15,818 nt of DNA from an uncultured Oscillospiraceae bacterium. Its GTDB lineage: Bacteria; Bacillota; Clostridia; Oscillospirales; Oscillospiraceae. How positions within the stretch are numbered: position 1 is the stretch's first letter; each line of letters begins with the position of its first letter. Below the pieces are notes generated by a model. The model did no database searches and was not told the origin of the DNA. It was given only the letters and a program-made list of their open reading frames with translations. The stretch spans positions 1 to 15,818 of the forward strand of contig CAKTHW010000034.1 of NCBI GenBank assembly GCA_934565425.1. The letters run 5' to 3'. Of this stretch, positions 1 through 8,643 are shown piece by piece. Made by a program: the position numbers and the translations under genes.

Positions 1-2
1 CC

Positions 3-1640
3 GGAATGGAGATCCGCCCGGCGGATATGTTAAGGGAATTGACGATGGAAGGATTCGTCGCCCACGAAGATCTGACCTTTGGTGAGGATCGCGACGGTAG
101 CGGCCTGATGACTACGCACGCCTATGCTTTTCTGGAACGTACCTTCTGCACCTTGTACCGGAAGGCCAGAGAGAAGGGCCTGTTAAACGATGAAGAGGCA
201 GAAGTACTCCGAATGATGACGCTCATCGCTGGCAGCATTGCACCAGAGCGATTTGAATCCTGGACAGGTATGAAGTCCGGCTGGCTGAACAACCTGCGCA
301 TCAAGGGCTGGTTAGAATATCGAGATCGCGAACAGGATATTGTCACAAAACAGATTGGCACGTATTCCATGGCACAAATGATGGCCGCTGTTCTTGCCAA
401 AGAGGAAGACCTGCAGAGCGATGTACATAATTCAGAAAAATACTTGGAGGCGTTTGATCGTTGGGAGCCGGGGGCTATATCCCTGGAACGTGAATGGAAA
501 GCAACAGAATGCGAATATCTGTTGCGGCAGTTAGTCACTACTGAGGATAGGAAATGCGCTTATTATCTAAGTTGTTTCACATATGAATTAGGTGAAAATA
601 ATACGAAAAAATATCGTTCTTCCCTTTGTCTGAAATATAGAGAAAAAGCACTAGAAATCAGTCGCAGAGTCCTTGGCGAAGAGCATCCTACCACTGCAAC
701 TAGCTACAACAATGTTGGTGTCTCTTATTTTGAGATAGGAGAGAGAGAAAAAGGGTTGCAGTATCTAGAGAAAGCACTGGACATCAGACGCAGAGTCCTC
801 GGCGAAGAGCATCCTGACACTGCAACTAGCTACAACAATGTTGGCTTCTCATACGAAGAAATCGGAGATCGAGAAAAAGGTCTGCAATATCAAGAGAAAG
901 CACTGGAAATCAGACGCAGAGTCCTCGGTGAAGAGCATCCTAACACTGCAACTAGCTACAACAATGTTGGTGTCTCATATGCAGAAATGGGAGATCGAAA
1001 AAAAGGTCTACAATATCAAGAAAAAGCACTGGAAATCAGACGCAGAATCCTCGGCGAAGAGCATCCTGACACTGCAACTAGCTACAACAATGTTGGTTCC
1101 TCTTATTTTGAGATGGGAGATCGAGAAAAAGGTCTGCAATATCTGGAGAAAGCACTGGACATCAGACGCAGAGTTCTTGGCGAAGAGCATCCTACCACTG
1201 CAGATAGCTACAACAATGTTGGTGTCTCTTATTTTGAGATAGGAGAGAGAGAAAAAGGGTTGCAGTATCTAGAGAAAGCACTGGACATCAGACGCAGAGT
1301 CCTCGGCGAAGAGCATCCTGACACTGCAGATAGCTACAATAACGTTGGCATCTCATACGAAGAAATCGGAGATCGAGAAAAAGGTCTGCAATATCAAGAA
1401 AAAGCACTGCACATCAGACGCAGAGTCCTTGGCGAAGAGCATCCTAACACTGCAGCTAGCTACGGTAATGTCGGATATTCTTACACAAATTTCTGGAATC
1501 GCCATGAAGAAGCCGCTGAATATTTTCATAGGGCATACTTAATCAGCAGAAAGCATAAAGGTGAAGAGAACCCAACTACACAAAAGTATTTCACACGCTG
1601 GAAGGAGTGTGAGAAGAAGGCATCTGAGTCTCACGAATAA
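3..1640 (+). CDS. TPR-repeat protein, 5'-partial (probable STAND/NB-ARC-type C-terminus)
   Basis: The first ATG is at base 6, but the frame is open to the window edge and no ribosome binding site is visible, so the true start is probably further left. Counted from that ATG, 544 residues remain. Residues about 60-125 (RMMTLIAG...WLNNLRIKGWLEYRD) resemble the winged-helix segment that follows the ATPase core in STAND/NB-ARC proteins; no Walker motifs are in the window. Residues about 214-510 are seven 42-residue TPR units of the kinesin-light-chain/TPR_12 kind (core RRRVLGEEHP, then SYNNVG), followed by a degenerate eighth. TPR arrays bind protein or peptide ligands; in bacterial STAND proteins the repeat domain is the usual sensor part. 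Base composition is clearly more A+T-rich than the neighbours, suggesting an accessory gene. The TPR assignment is firm; the STAND assignment is an inference. Confidence 0.8.
   Translation, partial: GMEIRPADMLRELTMEGFVAHEDLTFGEDRDGSGLMTTHAYAFLERTFCTLYRKAREKGLLNDEEAEVLRMMTLIAGSIAPERFESWTGMKSGWLNNLRIKGWLEYRDREQDIVTKQIGTYSMAQMMAAVLAKEEDLQSDVHNSEKYLEAFDRWEPGAISLEREWKATECEYLLRQLVTTEDRKCAYYLSCFTYELGENNTKKYRSSLCLKYREKALEISRRVLGEEHPTTATSYNNVGVSYFEIGEREKGLQYLEKALDIRRRVLGEEHPDTATSYNNVGFSYEEIGDREKGLQYQEKALEIRRRVLGEEHPNTATSYNNVGVSYAEMGDRKKGLQYQEKALEIRRRILGEEHPDTATSYNNVGSSYFEMGDREKGLQYLEKALDIRRRVLGEEHPTTADSYNNVGVSYFEIGEREKGLQYLEKALDIRRRVLGEEHPDTADSYNNVGISYEEIGDREKGLQYQEKALHIRRRVLGEEHPNTAASYGNVGYSYTNFWNRHEEAAEYFHRAYLISRKHKGEENPTTQKYFTRWKECEKKASESHE
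645..1529 (+). repeat. Seven tandem 126-bp TPR-coding units with higher-order duplication
   Basis: Units start at 645, 771, 897, 1023, 1149, 1275 and 1401, each coding 42 residues (the last 43). Units 1-2 resemble units 5-6 more than they resemble their direct neighbours. Bases 701-824 and 1205-1328, 504 bp apart (exactly four units), are identical by eye over 124 bp. This indicates recent duplication or gene conversion of blocks of units. Confidence 0.9.
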
Positions 1641-1742
1641 GGTGACAAAACAAGTTCACCTTCTGCTCTCTGGAGTCTTTCTGGCAATGCATCGACGATA
1701 TGTGTTCAAGGGCTGTCCGTCACAGGCATCAGGAAAACGCAC

Positions 1743-1778
1743 AAACACCCCCGTATGTTCACTCATACGAGGGTGTTT
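1743..1778 (-). terminator. Hairpin terminator after spoVAE
   Basis: Arms 1743-1757 and 1764-1778 pair with one mismatch around a 6-nt loop. On the minus strand the hairpin lies just after the spoVAE stop codon and is followed by a T-rich stretch, which fits a terminator for spoVAD-spoVAE. The plus-strand TPR gene converges on it, so it may act both ways. A weaker hairpin (arms 1641-1645/1656-1660) directly follows the TPR gene stop. Confidence 0.7.
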
Positions 1779-1782
1779 CCTC

Positions 1783-2151
1783 TTACTTCCGTTCCTTCGG
1801 ACTAAAGATGAGCGCCACCAGCCACCCAAAGAAGGTAGCCGCCGTGATGCCCCCAGCGGCGGCGGTGAGGCCGCCAGTCATAGCGCCCAGGAACCCCTTG
1901 GCCGCCACGGCCTCCTTGACCCCTTTGGCCAGGTTATAGCCGAAGCCGGTCAGGGGCACAGTAGCGCCGGAGCCACCCCACTGGACGATGGGCTCATACA
2001 CCCCTACCGCCCCCAGGACGACGCCTGCGATGACGTACATGGTCAAGATCTTGGCGGGGGTCAGGCTGGTCTTGTCGATCAAGATCTGTCCGATGAGGCA
2101 GAGCACCCCGCCGCACAGAAAGGTGCGGATGAATTGCGCGAGCAGTTCCAT
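1783..2151 (-). CDS. spoVAE: Stage V sporulation protein AE
   Basis: 122-residue, very hydrophobic protein matching the SpoVAE (SpoVAEb) family in length and sequence, with the GGVLCLIGQILIDKT start region, the GVYEPIVQWGGSGATVPLTG core and a glycine/alanine-rich last helix. About four membrane segments are visible (roughly residues 6-24, 34-52, 56-72 and 95-116). Established family knowledge: SpoVA proteins form the channel in the inner forespore membrane that moves dipicolinic acid (with calcium) into the developing spore and out again at germination. A GGAGGT ribosome binding site sits 5-6 nt upstream of the ATG. The gene follows spoVAD after 9 nt and must be translated from the same mRNA. 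The hairpin at 1743-1778 ends the unit. Confidence 0.95.
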   Translation of the reverse strand: MELLAQFIRTFLCGGVLCLIGQILIDKTSLTPAKILTMYVIAGVVLGAVGVYEPIVQWGGSGATVPLTGFGYNLAKGVKEAVAAKGFLGAMTGGLTAAAGGITAATFFGWLVALIFSPKERK

Positions 2152-2160
2152 AGAAACCTC

Positions 2161-3177
2161 CTATTTTTGCGTGGAGATGGCCACGGCGTGGCAGATGCCG
2201 GGGATGGACTCCCCCTGTCCCAAGGACGTGGGCGAGTGCAGGGCTCCGGTGGCGCAGAAGAGCAGGTTGTTCCACTTCCCCTCTCGCATCCCGTTGAGCA
2301 GGTACCCGGTGAGCACCGAGGCAGCGCAGCCGCAGCCGGACGCCCCGCAGTGGACGTCCTGTCCCTCCAGGTCGAAGAGCATGATACCGCAGTCGTTGTA
2401 GTTCCCCCGCAGCTCGATGCCGTCGGCGGCGAACAGGTCGATGACGATCTCCATGCCCAGCTTGCCCAGGTCGCCGGTGACGATCAGGTCGTAGAAGGAG
2501 GAGGAGCGGTTGGTGTCCTTCAGGTGCTGGGAGATGGTGTCATAGGCCGCCCAGGCCATGGCAGCGCCCATGTTGTTGGCGTCCTTGATGCCCTTATCCC
2601 GGATGCGGCCCGGGGTCACGTGGGTGATATACGGCCCGTCCCCGTTCTTGGCCAGCACCACCGCTCCCGCTGCCGTGGCGGTCCACTGGGAGGTGGGGGT
2701 GCGCTGGCCGCCATACTCCAGGGGGGTGCGGTACTGGCGCTCCGCCGAGCAGAAGTGGGAGGAGGTCACTGCCGCGCCCCACTCGCCGAACCCGCCGTCC
2801 AGCAGCATAGCCGCCAGGCTCAGGGACTCCGCCATGGTGGAGCAGGCGCCGTACAGCCCAAAGAAGGGCACCCCGGCGCTGCGAGCGGCATACCCGGCGC
2901 TGATGCACTGGTTGAGCAGATCCCCGGCGAAGAGGAAATCCAGCACCGACGTGGTCTGTTTGGCCTTCTCCAAGGCCGCCGCCAACGCCCGCTTCTGCAT
3001 CTCCACCTCCGCCTTCTCCCAGCTCCGCTCCCCAAAGGAGGCGTCGGGGGAGATCACGTCAAAGCTGTCCTTCAGCGGCCCGTCCCCCTCTTTCGGCCCC
3101 ACCACGTTGGCGTGGCCGGCGATGGAGGGTGGGTTGCACAGGGCGAAGGTCTGTTTTCCGATTTTTTTACTTGCCAT
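2161..3177 (-). CDS. spoVAD: Stage V sporulation protein AD (thiolase-fold DPA-binding protein)
   Basis: 338 residues, the normal SpoVAD length. The protein has the thiolase/ketoacyl-synthase-like fold signature of the family: AGDLLNQ at 84-90, GLYGACSTM at 107-115 with the cysteine at 112, the TPTSQWTATAAGA segment, and the C-terminal CHAVAIST end. Known role: SpoVAD binds dipicolinic acid and works with SpoVAC and SpoVAE in loading it into spores. The start is supported by GGAAGGG a few bases upstream of the ATG. First gene of a two-gene minus-strand operon with spoVAE. The usual upstream partner spoVAC is absent: the next gene to the right is an unrelated, divergent zinc-ribbon gene. Confidence 0.95.
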   Translation of the reverse strand: MASKKIGKQTFALCNPPSIAGHANVVGPKEGDGPLKDSFDVISPDASFGERSWEKAEVEMQKRALAAALEKAKQTTSVLDFLFAGDLLNQCISAGYAARSAGVPFFGLYGACSTMAESLSLAAMLLDGGFGEWGAAVTSSHFCSAERQYRTPLEYGGQRTPTSQWTATAAGAVVLAKNGDGPYITHVTPGRIRDKGIKDANNMGAAMAWAAYDTISQHLKDTNRSSSFYDLIVTGDLGKLGMEIVIDLFAADGIELRGNYNDCGIMLFDLEGQDVHCGASGCGCAASVLTGYLLNGMREGKWNNLLFCATGALHSPTSLGQGESIPGICHAVAISTQK

Positions 3178-3228
3178 ACGATCCCTTCCTCTTCTCAGTT
3201 ATCTCTAGTCTGCCGTGGTGAGGGGAAA

Positions 3229-3254
3229 ATTATACGGTGACTTTTTGTGGATAC
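3229..3254 (-). promoter_or_regulatory. Possible promoter for spoVAD-spoVAE
   Basis: On the minus strand CGTATAAT (TATAAT at 3234-3229) lies about 50 nt before the spoVAD start, with GTATCC at 3254-3249 upstream, 14 bp away. A forespore sigma-G promoter is expected from the known biology of spoVA. The match to that consensus is only partial and the spacing is unsure. Confidence 0.3.
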
Positions 3255-3303
3255 TGGCCTGGCAAGGGCTGGTTTTTTGTCACCGCTTTGTCGGAGTGTG
3301 CCA

Positions 3304-3332
3304 TTGCTTTGCATGGGTTTGGATGATATAAT
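3304..3332 (+). promoter_or_regulatory. Sigma-A-type promoter for the zinc-ribbon gene
   Basis: TTGCTT at 3304-3309 and a perfect TATAAT at 3327-3332 are separated by 17 bp, followed by an A+T-rich start region and the AGGAG ribosome binding site of the gene at 3372. It may also drive guaB, as no better promoter is seen between the two genes. Confidence 0.8.
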
Positions 3333-3371
3333 AGATAAAATATTTCTTTGTTGAAGAGGAGCGATCAAATC

Positions 3372-3998
3372 ATGGCGGATATTACCTCTCGTACCATCGG
3401 CTATATTTGCCCGCACTGCCGCAACAGCGTCATCGCTGCCCGCTCCCCCTTCCAGCTGACTGCGTCTGCTTCCTGTGAGATCCCCTGCCCCTGCGGAAAG
3501 TCCAGTCTGAATATCGAGTATTTGCTGGACCGTTTTCGCATCACGGCCCCCTGCGTGGCCTGCGGAGACCGGCATACTGTCACGTGCCCTGCGGAAGCCT
3601 TCCTATCTCGCAAGGCACTTGCTTTTTCCTGCCAGAGCACCGGCATGGACTGCTGCTACGTGGGCGAGGAAGGGGCGGTGTTCGCCGCTATGGAACGGCT
3701 GGAGAAGGCCACCGATCATCTGGCCCAGGAGAAGGACAAGGAGTCCGAGGAGACGGGCACCTTCCTCAACGACCTGGTCATGGAGGAAGTGCTGGCGGAG
3801 TTGAAGGACATCGCCCAGCGGGACGGGATCTCCTGTGAGTGCGGCAGCCATCAGTGGCGGCTGGAAGTCCACTACGCGTCCGTGGAGCTCATCTGCGCCC
3901 AGTGCGGCAGCGCCATGCGCATCAACGCCGGCACCATGGACGACCTGAACGAGCTGTGCTGTCACCCCAAGCTGACCATCCGGAGCAGTCCGGCGTAA
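3372..3998 (+). CDS. Cysteine-rich zinc-ribbon protein of unknown function
   Basis: 208 residues. I chose ATG 3372 because AGGAG lies 10 nt upstream; a longer reading from TTG 3348 would run through this binding site. Seventeen cysteines are present, many in zinc-knuckle pairs: CPHC (13-16), CPC (39-41), CVAC (61-64), CEC (155-157) and CAQC (175-178). This suggests two or three zinc ribbons, one group at each end. The middle (about 104-152) is charged and helical, with a probable coiled coil around LEKATDHLAQEKDKESEE. No signal peptide or membrane segment is visible, so the protein is probably cytoplasmic. I do not recognise the family. It has its own strong promoter and lies 72 nt before guaB, possibly co-transcribed with it, but nothing links it to purine metabolism. 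Confidence 0.8.
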   Translation: MADITSRTIGYICPHCRNSVIAARSPFQLTASASCEIPCPCGKSSLNIEYLLDRFRITAPCVACGDRHTVTCPAEAFLSRKALAFSCQSTGMDCCYVGEEGAVFAAMERLEKATDHLAQEKDKESEETGTFLNDLVMEEVLAELKDIAQRDGISCECGSHQWRLEVHYASVELICAQCGSAMRINAGTMDDLNELCCHPKLTIRSSPA

Positions 3999-5549
<1,551 letters not shown>

Positions 5550-5566
5550 TCACCGGAACACAAGCA

Positions 5567-5595
5567 AGCACCCCTGCTCAGCAGGGGTGCTTTTC
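5567..5595 (+). terminator. Rho-independent terminator after guaB
   Basis: A perfect 11-bp GC-rich stem (5567-5577 with 5581-5591), 3-nt loop, then TTTT. It lies 17 nt after the guaB stop codon. Confidence 0.9.
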
Positions 5596-5636
5596 TGCTC
5601 ATTGGAACGGTTGGATTTCCTGGGAAACGCTCATTT

Positions 5637-5672
5637 CAAACTGTAAAGCCTTTTTGCATTACAGTCAGTTTG
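5637..5672 (-). terminator. Imperfect inverted repeat after the PRC-barrel gene, possible weak terminator
   Basis: CAAACTG (5637-5643) pairs with CAGTTTG (5666-5672), and ACTGTAA (5640-5646) pairs with TTACAGT (5659-5665), giving alternative stems around a T/A-rich centre. It lies just downstream of the minus-strand gene 5685-5960, but no clear T-run follows on that strand. Confidence 0.35.
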
Positions 5673-5684
5673 TTCGGATAAAAC

Positions 5685-5960
5685 CTATTTATGTCTCCCC
5701 TTTTCTCCCTCCGTCAGCGGCCGTGGCGTGCCTTCGATGAGGACCGTCTCCTGACCGAACCGGTGTACCTGGTTCCAGGGGAACACCAGGTTCTCCCGTG
5801 GGCCGAACAACCCCAGGAACCGCCGCCGTCCCGGCACCACCAGCTCCTGTATCGTTCCGTCCGCAATGTCAAAGGTCACGTCGCCCACGTAGCCGTAGCG
5901 GCTGCCGTCGGTGATGGAGATGACCTCCTTATCCCGCAGGTCTTCCAGCGAAACCAGCAT
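5685..5960 (-). CDS. PRC-barrel protein, YlmC/YmxH family
   Basis: 91 residues from the ATG at 5960. I chose this start because a GGGGGG ribosome binding site lies 6 nt upstream; the nearer ATG at 5966 would sit too close to it, and a longer frame to 6080 has no site. The sequence is a single PRC-barrel: LRDKEVISITDGSRYGYVGD, then GTIQELVVPG, RRRFLGLFG and VFPWNQVHRFG, which is the YlmC/YmxH pattern. Members of this family are associated with sporulation in Bacillus and Clostridia; the exact molecular role is not settled, and small PRC-barrels generally act as binding or docking modules. The gene stands alone, divergent from the LRR-MoxR operon. The last residues (EGEKGRHK) are a charged tail. 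Confidence 0.88.
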   Translation of the reverse strand: MLVSLEDLRDKEVISITDGSRYGYVGDVTFDIADGTIQELVVPGRRRFLGLFGPRENLVFPWNQVHRFGQETVLIEGTPRPLTEGEKGRHK

Positions 5961-5981
5961 ACACATCCCCCCTTTGCGCCA

Positions 5982-6013
5982 GTCTATGCCCCACAACCCC
6001 TGGTCTATGCCCC
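5982..6013. repeat. 11-bp direct repeat, 21-bp period, upstream of the PRC-barrel gene
   Basis: GTCTATGCCCC occurs at 5982-5992 and again at 6003-6013, exactly 21 bp (two helical turns) apart. On the minus strand each copy reads GGGGCATAGAC. The two CATA elements with about 17 bp between them loosely resemble a sporulation sigma-E promoter layout for the PRC-barrel gene, or else a two-site operator. Confidence 0.5.
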
Positions 6014-6023
6014 CGATTTTCCG

Positions 6024-6061
6024 CGCAACCCGTTGCGTATGGGGGTGGGGTAGATTATAAT
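6024..6061 (+). promoter_or_regulatory. Promoter of the LRR-VWA-MoxR operon with overlapping palindrome
   Basis: TTGCGT (6033-6038) and TATAAT (6056-6061) are spaced by 17 bp, 36 nt before the start codon at 6098. A perfect inverted repeat CGCAAC-CC-GTTGCG at 6024-6037 covers most of the -35 box, where a bound repressor would block RNA polymerase. The promoter is strong by eye; the operator is an inference. Confidence 0.75.
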
Positions 6062-6097
6062 GGAGACATACACTCGACATTGCAGGAGGCGTTCCCT

Positions 6098-7264
6098 ATG
6101 GGCTGGCGCATTTACTATACCATCACAACCACCACACCCGACACCCCCGCTCAGGCCACCATCACCCGCTGTGTGGGCACCGAAGCGCGGCTGACTCTGC
6201 CGGATACCATCGACGGCGTACCGGTCACGGCCATCGGCTCCCAGTGCTTCTGTCAGCCTGCCGAGGCGGTGGAAGCAGTGGACGGCATCCACTATGTTCA
6301 AGCGGAACCACCGGTGGGATCGGTGCCAAATGACACGTTGCAGCACCTTATTTTGCCGTCAAGTATAGTCACTTTACAGGCGAAATCTCTGGCAGATTGT
6401 ACGGTTTTGAAGCGTTTGGCACTGCCGGAAACGGTGACCGAGCTGGGCGAACGGGTCTTTCAGCGGTGCCGGAAATTGGAGCGGCTGGACCTGTCCCCCA
6501 ACCTGACCGCGCTGCCCGCCTACGCCTTCGCCGACTGCCGGAGTCTGACCGAACTGACCATCCCCGACGGCGTGACCCGCGTGGGCAGCCAGTGCTTTTA
6601 CAACTGCACCCAGCTGAAATCATTGGCACTGCCCCGGACGGTGACCGAGATCGGCAGCGGCGTGCTCATGAACTGCGCCCGGCTGGAACGACTGTCCTTC
6701 CCGGCAGGGCTGAACGCCAGCCTGCTGGTCAGCGACCTGTACCAAAAGCTCATCGTCACCGTCTACCAGGACGACCACGACACCCGACTGCTCTTCCCCG
6801 AATACGCCTACGAGTTCGAGGATATCGTTATGCCCCGCCAGTTCCGCACCATCACCTACGGCTCCGGCGGACGCTACCGGGAGTGCATCGGCGGCAACGG
6901 CATCGACCTGGACCTGTACGACCAGCTGTTCCGGGTGGCGAAATTGGAGGAGTCTCCGGAGACGGTGACCCTGCTGGCCCTGTTCCGGCTCATGGACGGC
7001 ACCGACCTGCGCGCACCGGTGCGAGAGGGGTACTGGGCGTACATCCGAGAGCATTTGGACGCCCTGTCGCCGGCGCTGATCCAAGGGGAGGACGAGGCGG
7101 AGCTGGAATTTCTGTTGGAGCAGGGCGACCTGTCCGCCGACCAGTTGGACACCCTGCTCGCCTGCGCCCAGCGGCTGGACCACCCCCGGTTCACCAGCCG
7201 CATCCTGGCCAAGACCCAGCCCCAGACGTCCACCAACTGGGCGGACAAATCCTTTGACCTATAA
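6098..7264 (+). CDS. BspA-like leucine-rich-repeat protein (LRR_5), cytoplasmic
   Basis: 388 residues from ATG 6098, which has AGGAGG 7-8 nt upstream; a TTG at 6080 is in frame but lies before this site. Residues about 30-205 hold LRR_5/BspA-type repeats of about 23 residues: LxLPxTVTELGERVFQRCRKLERLDL, LTALPAYAFADCRSLTELTIP, VTRVGSQCFYNCTQLKSLALP, VTEIGSGVLMNCARLERLSFP (given here as consensus pieces). The part after about residue 210 is a non-repeat alpha-helical domain with no family I recognise. There is no signal peptide or anchor, unlike many BspA-type surface proteins, so it probably acts inside the cell. It is the first gene of a five-gene operon; the stop is 17 nt before the VWA gene. 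A substrate-binding or scaffold role for the VWA/MoxR pair is plausible but inferred. Confidence 0.85.
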   Translation: MGWRIYYTITTTTPDTPAQATITRCVGTEARLTLPDTIDGVPVTAIGSQCFCQPAEAVEAVDGIHYVQAEPPVGSVPNDTLQHLILPSSIVTLQAKSLADCTVLKRLALPETVTELGERVFQRCRKLERLDLSPNLTALPAYAFADCRSLTELTIPDGVTRVGSQCFYNCTQLKSLALPRTVTEIGSGVLMNCARLERLSFPAGLNASLLVSDLYQKLIVTVYQDDHDTRLLFPEYAYEFEDIVMPRQFRTITYGSGGRYRECIGGNGIDLDLYDQLFRVAKLEESPETVTLLALFRLMDGTDLRAPVREGYWAYIREHLDALSPALIQGEDEAELEFLLEQGDLSADQLDTLLACAQRLDHPRFTSRILAKTQPQTSTNWADKSFDL

Positions 7265-7281
7265 AGGGAGGGAACGCAACT

Positions 7282-8643
7282 GTGCATGAGAACAAAGAAC
7301 GGCTGACCCGCATCGGCAACGCCATTTTATCCGCCTCCCGGAACGAGCTCTACCTGTCCATGCGCTTCTTCGACCTGGCGCTGAGCGGTCTGGGCTACCA
7401 GATGAACCTGAACACCGCCACCATCGCCACCGACGGGGTGAACATCCTCTACAACCCCACCTACTTGCAGCGGCAGTACGTGGACGACATGATCCAACTC
7501 AACCGCACCTACCTGCACATGGTGCTCCACTGCCTCTTCCGCCACCCCTTCCACCGGGGCGACCGAGACCCTGCCCTGTGGGACGTGGCCTGCGACATTG
7601 CGGTGGAGTCCATTTTGGACTCCATGGACGTGAAGACGGTGGCCATGGTCATCCCCCTGTTCCGAGAGGACGTGTACGACCGGCTGCGGCAGGAGTGTCC
7701 GGTGTTCAGCGCCGAGCGCATCTATCAGGCGCTGGAACGGCAGATCATCCCCTGGGAGGAGCAGCTGGACTTCTACAAATACTTCCGCCGGGACGACCAC
7801 AAGTTCTGGGGTGCCCAGCAGGAGGAGGAACAGCAGGGCAGCGGTCAAGGGGACGGCGCGGGCGACCAAGACCAGTCCGATGAGCGGCAGAAGGAATTGG
7901 AGGACAAGTGGCAGGACGTGTCCGAGAAGACCAAGACCAACATGGAGACCTTCTTCGCCCAGCACGGAAAAGAGGCTGGGACGCTGCTCCAGGCGCTGAA
8001 GATCGAGAACCGGGAGCGCTATGACTACCGGCGTTTTTTGCAGCGTTTTCTGACCCTCCGGGAGGAGGTGCAGGTGGACCCGGACTCCTTCGACTACGGG
8101 TTCTATGCCTACGGGCTAGAGCTGTATGGCAACATCCCGCTGATGGAGCCGTTGGAGTACCAGGAGACCCGGAAGATACACGACCTGGTCATCGTCATCG
8201 ACACCTCGGACTCCTGCCGGGAAGGAGTCATCGCCGCCTTCTTGTCTGAGACCCGGGCCATCCTGAACCAGTCCGACCTGTTCTTTCAGAATGCCAACCT
8301 GCACATCATCCAGAATGATGCGGCGGTACAGGTGGACACAGTACTCCACAGCCGAGAGGAGTTTGACCAATTTACCAAGACGTTTACGGTGAAGGGCTAC
8401 GGCGGCACCGATTTCCGGCCGGCATTCCAGTATGTGAGCCGGCTGTTGGAAGAAGGACAGCTCACCGACCTGAAGGGGCTGCTCTACTTCACAGACGGCT
8501 GGGGGACCTACCCCAAGCATCGTCCTCCCTACGATGTGGCATTTCTCTTTTTCCGTGACCAATATCAAGATACCAACGTTCCCCCCTGGGCCATGAAGGT
8601 GATCCTGGGGCCGGAGGAACTGACGGAGGTGCATCCGCAATGA
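7282..8643 (+). CDS. VWA-like protein with DUF2201-type (degenerate metallopeptidase-like) N-terminal domain
   Basis: 453 residues, GTG start with GGGAGG about 10 nt upstream. The N-terminal domain (about 1-150) resembles the DUF2201_N putative metallopeptidase region, but the HExxH site reads HMVLH (residues 79-83), so the catalytic glutamate is missing; H88 and H91 follow. A glutamine/acid-rich linker (about 178-205) and a charged helical part precede a C-terminal VWA domain. Its metal-ion-dependent adhesion site looks complete: DTSDS at 307-311, the threonine of GGTD at 376, and the aspartate of TDG at 405. VWA proteins of this kind are partners of MoxR ATPases. The stop overlaps the MoxR start by 4 nt (ATGA), implying translational coupling and a shared complex. 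Confidence 0.88.
   Translation: MHENKERLTRIGNAILSASRNELYLSMRFFDLALSGLGYQMNLNTATIATDGVNILYNPTYLQRQYVDDMIQLNRTYLHMVLHCLFRHPFHRGDRDPALWDVACDIAVESILDSMDVKTVAMVIPLFREDVYDRLRQECPVFSAERIYQALERQIIPWEEQLDFYKYFRRDDHKFWGAQQEEEQQGSGQGDGAGDQDQSDERQKELEDKWQDVSEKTKTNMETFFAQHGKEAGTLLQALKIENRERYDYRRFLQRFLTLREEVQVDPDSFDYGFYAYGLELYGNIPLMEPLEYQETRKIHDLVIVIDTSDSCREGVIAAFLSETRAILNQSDLFFQNANLHIIQNDAAVQVDTVLHSREEFDQFTKTFTVKGYGGTDFRPAFQYVSRLLEEGQLTDLKGLLYFTDGWGTYPKHRPPYDVAFLFFRDQYQDTNVPPWAMKVILGPEELTEVHPQ

Noticed and set aside
645..1529. CRISPR array in the repeated region
   Set aside because: The repeats are contiguous 126-bp coding units in one frame without unique spacers; they encode TPR motifs.
1561..3240. Long plus-strand open frame (559 codons) across spoVAD/spoVAE
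   Set aside because: It is antisense to two clear sporulation genes, its protein is low-complexity and Gly/Gln/His-rich, and it has no ribosome binding site; a by-product of GC-rich codon use.
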